From Actinomycetota bacterium (lineage in GTDB: Bacteria > Actinomycetota > Thermoleophilia > Solirubrobacterales > Thermoleophilaceae), in NCBI GenBank assembly GCA_005883295.1, contig VAWV01000165.1, positions 482-10,360 on the forward strand: a stretch of 9,879 nt of DNA, in the 5' to 3' direction. The notes under the pieces were generated by a model. It was not told the origin of the DNA. It saw nothing but the letters and a program-made list of their open reading frames with translations, and ran no database searches. Every line of letters begins with the position of its first letter. Position 1 is the stretch's first letter. The translations under genes and the position numbers were made by a program. This document shows, in pieces, positions 6,755 to 9,879 of this stretch.

Positions 6755-7722
6755 GCGGTCGCCGCTGTCGCCCGCTGCCCGCGCAGCCACTCGACGGTCT
6801 GAGCGATCCCCTCGCGCGGGGCGATCCGCGCCTCGAAGCCGAGAAGCTCGCGCGCCTTCTCCACCGACGGCCAGCGCCGCTGCACGTCGACCTCGAACGG
6901 CGGCAGCCGCTCGAGCAGGAAGTCCTCCGGCCGCTCGCCGCAGGCCTCCCAGACGAGCCGTGCGATCTGCTCCACGGTCAGCTCCTCCCGGGCCGAGACG
7001 TTGAAGTCCTCGTTCTCCCCGGCCGGATGCGACATCGCGGCGACGATCCCCTCGGCGACGTCGTCCACATGCGTGAGCGTCCGCGTCTGCCGCCCCGACC
7101 CGAAGATCTGGACCGGGCGCTGCCCGTCCAGCACCTTCTTGATGAGGTCCGGAACGGCGTGGGCGAGCCCGGGCTCGTCCTCTGGCATCTCGCCGGGGCC
7201 GTAGGCGTTGAACGGCCGGCAGATCGTGTACGGCAGCCCGTGCTCGGCGTGCAGGGCGCGGCAGTAGGCCTCGCCGGCGAGCTTTGAGAACCCGTACGCG
7301 GACTGGGGGATGCCCGTGTCGCGTATGTGCGCCTCGGTGGTCGGGAACTCGGTTGCGCGCTCGAAGACCATCGACGAGGACACGTGGACGAGCCGCTCGA
7401 CGCGCTCCTCGAGCGCCGCGTGGAAGACCGCGTTGTAGAGCGCGGTGTTGGCCTCGAGCAGCGTGTGCGGGTAGCGGTGGAAGTTGCCGATGCCGCCGAC
7501 GATCGCCGCCAGGTGGATCACGTGGGTGCAGCCGGCGGCCGCGTCGGCGGCCTCGTCCGGATCGCGCAGGTCGCCGGTGTGGATCTCGCAGGACTCGCGC
7601 ATCCAGGCCGGCGCCTCGAGCTGGTCGGAGACCCGCACCTCCCACTCGGGGTCCCGGATCAGGCGCCTGACCACGGCGGCGCCGATCGTCCCCGCACCGC
7701 CCGTGACGAGCACTCGCCCCAT
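6751..7722 (-). CDS. NAD-dependent epimerase/dehydratase (extended SDR)
   Basis: The 323-residue product is an extended short-chain dehydrogenase/reductase. The NAD-binding motif is VLVTGGAGTIGAAVV at 4-18, with TGxxGxxG intact. Next come GDLRD (50-54), HLAAIVGGIGNF (70-81), the catalytic Ser region HVSSSMVF (113-120) and YGFSK with Y143 and K147. The substrate part includes CRPFNAYGPGE (168-178) and a C-terminal WPSVEKARELLGFE stretch typical of nucleotide-sugar epimerases. The GGIGNF and SSS features are loosely like GDP-mannose 3,5-epimerase or GDP-fucose synthase relatives, but the exact reaction cannot be assigned. It probably converts an NDP-sugar in the cytoplasm for the cluster's glycosyltransferases. 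ATG at 7722-7720 is the start because TGG-AG follows at once. There is no clear Shine-Dalgarno sequence; a hexamer repeat with G-runs lies just upstream. The stop overlaps the methyltransferase start. Confidence 0.93.
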   Translation of the reverse strand: MGRVLVTGGAGTIGAAVVRRLIRDPEWEVRVSDQLEAPAWMRESCEIHTGDLRDPDEAADAAAGCTHVIHLAAIVGGIGNFHRYPHTLLEANTALYNAVFHAALEERVERLVHVSSSMVFERATEFPTTEAHIRDTGIPQSAYGFSKLAGEAYCRALHAEHGLPYTICRPFNAYGPGEMPEDEPGLAHAVPDLIKKVLDGQRPVQIFGSGRQTRTLTHVDDVAEGIVAAMSHPAGENEDFNVSAREELTVEQIARLVWEACGERPEDFLLERLPPFEVDVQRRWPSVEKARELLGFEARIAPREGIAQTVEWLRGQRATAATA

Positions 7723-7731
7723 GGCCGAAGG

Positions 7732-7764
7732 CTAGCCCTAGCCCTAGCCCTAGCCCTAGCCCTA
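7732..7764. repeat. Tandem hexamer repeat CTAGCC, 5.5 copies, with G-quadruplex pattern
   Basis: Five perfect, contiguous copies of CTAGCC run from 7732 to 7761, followed by CTA at 7762-7764. The minus strand, which is the coding strand for both flanking genes, therefore holds five GGG runs each separated by CTA: the G3-loop3 pattern of four-stranded G-quadruplexes, similar in form to telomeric repeats. It fills most of the gap between transporter stop and epimerase start. The last GGG (7736-7738) is about 13 bases before the epimerase ATG, close to where a ribosome site would be. At its epimerase end GGCTAGCC (7730-7737) is a perfect palindrome. It also contains the transporter's TAG stop and five further in-frame TAGs. 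Copy-number change would not alter any protein but could change folding. The repeat is seen directly; a regulatory role is inference. Confidence 0.9.
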
Positions 7765-9363
7765 CGCCCGCTCGGCGACCGGCGCACTGCGCCGGCCCAC
7801 GTCGCGGTGCGCGCCGACCATCGCGCCGCCCGGGCAGCGCGCCGCCCAGGGCGCGCGGCGCGGGTTCTCGATGCCCAACGCGGACACCACGCCGCCCAGC
7901 ATCGTGACGAGCGCCGAGGCAAGCATCCCGACGCGGAACGCATCCACAGACGCGTCCTCGAGCGCGCGCGCCACCGTGGCCCGCTCCTTGGTGGGCAGCC
8001 CGCGGGCGACGTCGGTCGTGAGCGGACGCGAGCGCGCGCGATGGACCGCCGCCCTGGCCTGGGGATCGAGGGGAACGCCGGCGACGCGATCGTCCAGAGT
8101 GGACCCGAACTGCGAGGCGACGAGCGCGCCCACGGCGCCGATCGCGAGCAGCCCGGCCACGCGTGCGACGGCGTTGTTCACCCCCGACGCCACGCCCGCG
8201 TGCTCCTCGTCCACGCCCGCGAGCACGGCGGCCGTTAGCGGCGCCACCGTGATCGACAGCCCGATCGCGAAGAGGCCCATGGCCGGAAGGACCGTCCCGA
8301 CATAGGGCGTGTGGCGGCCCGCGCGCATGAGCAGCAGGAGGCCCGCCCCGGCCACCAGCGGCCCGACACTCATGAACAGCCGCGGCCCGAGCCGATCGGC
8401 CAGCGCGCCGAAGCGCCGCGACAGCGCGAACATCACGACTGTGACCGGCACGAGGGCGAGCCCGGCTGCGATGGGCCGGTAGCCCGCAACCTGCTGGAGG
8501 TAGACGGGCAGGAAGAAGGTGGCGGCCCCGAGGCCGGCGTACACCATCAGCGTCGCCCCGTTCCCGGCTGCAAAGTTGCGCCTGCGGAACAGCGACAGCG
8601 GGAGCATCGGGTCGCGCGCCCGCCGCTCCTGCCACAGGAACAGGAGGAGCGCCGCGACACCGACCACGAGCGGCAGGGCCACGACCGGGTTGCCGAACCC
8701 GCGCGTGGGCTCCTCTATCAGGCCGAGCACGATGCCCGCCAGCCCAAGGGCGCACAGGACCGCGCCCGGCACGTCCACGTGCCGGTGCACGCTGCGGTCG
8801 AGGTGCTCCGGCAGGTGCCGGAGGATCAGGTAGAAGGCGCCGGCCACCGGCACGAGCGAGACGGCGAACACCAGCCGCCAGGACACCGTCTGCACGAGCA
8901 GCCCTCCGAGGAACGGCCCCACCAGCGTGGACACGCCGCCCCACGCCGTCCACGACCCGATGGCCGCGCCGCGCTCGTCCTCGTCGAACGTGTCCACGAT
9001 CACCGCCAGCGCGCTCGGCACGAGCAGCGCGCCGGCCGCGCCCTGCAGGCCGCGCGCGACCACCAGGAGCGTGGCCGTGGGGGCGACCGCGCAGAGGATG
9101 GAGGTGGCGCCGAAGCCGGTCACCCCGAGCAGGAAGATCCGGCGGCGGCCGAAGAGGTCGCTCAGCGAGCCGCCGATCAGGATCAGCGAGCTGAGCATCA
9201 GCAGGTAGGCCTCGATCACCCACTGCTGCGTGGCGAGTCCGGCGTGGAGGTCGCGCCTGATCGCGGGCAGCGCGACGTTCACCACCGTCCCGTCGACGAA
9301 GACGATCGCCGTGCCGAGGATCGCGGCGACGAGCGTGTACCGCTTCTGCGTGGCGGTCGTCAC
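7762..9363 (-). CDS. DHA2-type MFS drug/proton antiporter-like transporter
   Basis: The 533-residue protein has about 14 hydrophobic helices, the length and layout of the EmrB/QacA (DHA2) group. In helix 1, FVDGTVVNVALP (22-33) is the D1 signature. Motif A, GGSLSDLFGRRR (64-75), lies between helices 2 and 3. LQGAAGALLVP (106-116) is followed by motif C, GPFLGGLL (149-156). A His-rich cytoplasmic/linker stretch at about 183-196 leads to helix 6/7. The tail after about residue 500 is hydrophilic and Arg/Pro/Gly-rich. By family it would export small, often hydrophobic compounds by proton exchange across the inner membrane; export of a glycolipid or pathway product is only a guess. The start is GTG at 9363-9361, three bases after the dehydrogenase stop and in the same frame, with no clear ribosome site. 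The TAG stop at 7764-7762 is the first of six in-frame TAGs in the hexamer repeat. Confidence 0.92.
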   Translation of the reverse strand: MTTATQKRYTLVAAILGTAIVFVDGTVVNVALPAIRRDLHAGLATQQWVIEAYLLMLSSLILIGGSLSDLFGRRRIFLLGVTGFGATSILCAVAPTATLLVVARGLQGAAGALLVPSALAVIVDTFDEDERGAAIGSWTAWGGVSTLVGPFLGGLLVQTVSWRLVFAVSLVPVAGAFYLILRHLPEHLDRSVHRHVDVPGAVLCALGLAGIVLGLIEEPTRGFGNPVVALPLVVGVAALLLFLWQERRARDPMLPLSLFRRRNFAAGNGATLMVYAGLGAATFFLPVYLQQVAGYRPIAAGLALVPVTVVMFALSRRFGALADRLGPRLFMSVGPLVAGAGLLLLMRAGRHTPYVGTVLPAMGLFAIGLSITVAPLTAAVLAGVDEEHAGVASGVNNAVARVAGLLAIGAVGALVASQFGSTLDDRVAGVPLDPQARAAVHRARSRPLTTDVARGLPTKERATVARALEDASVDAFRVGMLASALVTMLGGVVSALGIENPRRAPWAARCPGGAMVGAHRDVGRRSAPVAERA

Positions 9364-9366
9364 GCG

Positions 9367-9879
9367 CTAGCCGCGCGCCCGGGCGAGCTCCTGGACCTGC
9401 GCGAACACCTGCCCGGTGCCGGTCACGTTCCAGGGATCGACCACCAGCGCGTCGGCCGGGAGCCGCGGCAGGAGGTCGTCGTACTCGGAGTGGTTGGTCG
9501 CGACGATCACGGCGCGCGCGCCGGCCAGGGCCGAGTCGAGCGACTCGGTGCCCTCGGCGACGAACGGGTCGTGGCGCGCGACGTGGGCGAGCTCGCGCTC
9601 CAGGAGCCGGATGAGCTTGATCGACAGCGAGTCGCGGACATCGTCGGAGTCGCGCTTGAAGGTGAGCCCGAGGACCGCGACCTTGCAGTCCCGGAGCGAG
9701 CCGCCCAGCCGCCGCTTGAGCCCCTCGACCAGGAACAGCGGCACCGACTCGTGCACCCGCGAGACGGCGAGGAGCATCCCCGGCGCGCGCGAGCGCTCCT
9801 CGGAGAACGCGAAGTCCTTGCGCAGGCAGGTCCCCGCCGTCAGGCCCGGCTGCGCGATGCCGCCGCGCGGGTAGTCGTG
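9367..9879 (-). CDS. Nucleotide-sugar dehydrogenase (UDP-glucose/GDP-mannose type), N-terminus cut by right edge
   Basis: The frame is open from the right edge at 9879 to the TAG at 9369-9367, giving 170 visible residues; the N-terminal NAD domain is outside. An internal ATG at 9777 is not the start, since conserved sequence continues upstream. The visible part begins just before the catalytic segment QPGLTAGTCLRKDFAF, whose Cys (visible residue 18) matches the active-site Cys of UDP-glucose, UDP-ManNAc and GDP-mannose dehydrogenases. The C-terminal UDP-binding domain follows with KVAVLGLTFKRDSDDVRDSLSI (about 66-87), DPFVAEG, a VIVATNHSEY strand and VVDPWNV. The enzyme would oxidise C6 of a nucleotide sugar to a uronic acid with two NAD, feeding acidic sugar to the cluster; the sugar cannot be fixed from this end. 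It is the first visible gene of the right minus-strand block, and the next gene starts 3 bases after its stop. Confidence 0.92.
   Translation of the reverse strand, partial: HDYPRGGIAQPGLTAGTCLRKDFAFSEERSRAPGMLLAVSRVHESVPLFLVEGLKRRLGGSLRDCKVAVLGLTFKRDSDDVRDSLSIKLIRLLERELAHVARHDPFVAEGTESLDSALAGARAVIVATNHSEYDDLLPRLPADALVVDPWNVTGTGQVFAQVQELARARG

Noticed and set aside
7732..7764. Hexamer array as a CRISPR, a chromosome end or an attachment site.
   Set aside because: There are no spacers, so it is not CRISPR. Coding sequence continues on both sides, so it is not a chromosome end. There is no integrase or tRNA nearby to suggest an attachment site.
7327..8238. Plus-strand open frame crossing the epimerase, repeat and transporter genes.
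   Set aside because: Its LALALALALAL stretch is just the translated hexamer repeat, and the rest is antisense of known proteins.
6755..9223. The methyltransferase frame stays open far upstream, suggesting a protein of over 1000 residues.
   Set aside because: The upstream part is Arg/Gly/Ala-rich with no fold, and it overlaps the epimerase and transporter, which have intact family motifs in another frame. It is a by-product of high GC content.

Overview
The window comes from a very GC-rich bacterial chromosome. G or C fills most third codon positions, and long spurious open frames run antisense to the genes. There are also frequent GTG starts and genes packed with 4-base overlaps. This fits a high-GC actinobacterium, possibly of the Thermoleophilia/Solirubrobacterales type, but that placement is inferred from composition and protein style and was not tested. 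No rRNA, tRNA, CRISPR array, insertion sequence, integrase or attachment site was seen.

All ten genes are coding and nine of them fit a surface-glycan or glycoconjugate locus. Left block, minus strand, read from about 3849 down to base 1: a family-2 glycosyltransferase (3001-3849), a GT-A-type glycosyltransferase-like protein resembling DUF707 (2156-3004), a GT4 glycosyltransferase (951-2159) and another GT4 that runs off the left edge (1-954). Each junction in this block is a 4-base ATGA or GTGA overlap. Middle block, plus strand: two GT4 glycosyltransferases (about 3874-4914 and 4911-6053), again joined by GTGA. Right block, minus strand, read from the right edge down to 6026: the C-terminal part of a nucleotide-sugar dehydrogenase (9367-9879), a 14-helix DHA2-type MFS transporter (7762-9363), an NAD-dependent sugar epimerase/dehydratase (6751-7722) and a SAM-dependent methyltransferase (6026-6754).

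A plausible joint role is this: the dehydrogenase makes an acidic nucleotide sugar, the epimerase/dehydratase makes a modified one, six glycosyltransferases assemble the glycan and the methyltransferase decorates a sugar or a lipid/glycan end. The transporter is of the drug-efflux type, so its place in the pathway is unclear. Polymerase, flippase and initiating phosphoglycosyl transferase are not in the window.

The strongest non-coding signal is a perfect hexamer repeat (CTAGCC, five copies plus a partial copy, 7732-7764) in the only real gap of the right block, between transporter and epimerase. On the coding strand it carries five GGG runs separated by CTA, a textbook G-quadruplex pattern, ending about 13 bases before the epimerase start. 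It also supplies six consecutive in-frame TAG stops. Other points worth checking are a 28-base tail-to-tail overlap of convergent genes, a divergent start region of only 24 bases, an SD-like GGAGGAG placed before an in-frame ATC codon, and a G8 tract inside a glycosyltransferase. I found no clearly new multi-gene system; the glycan cluster is of a known general kind with some odd members.
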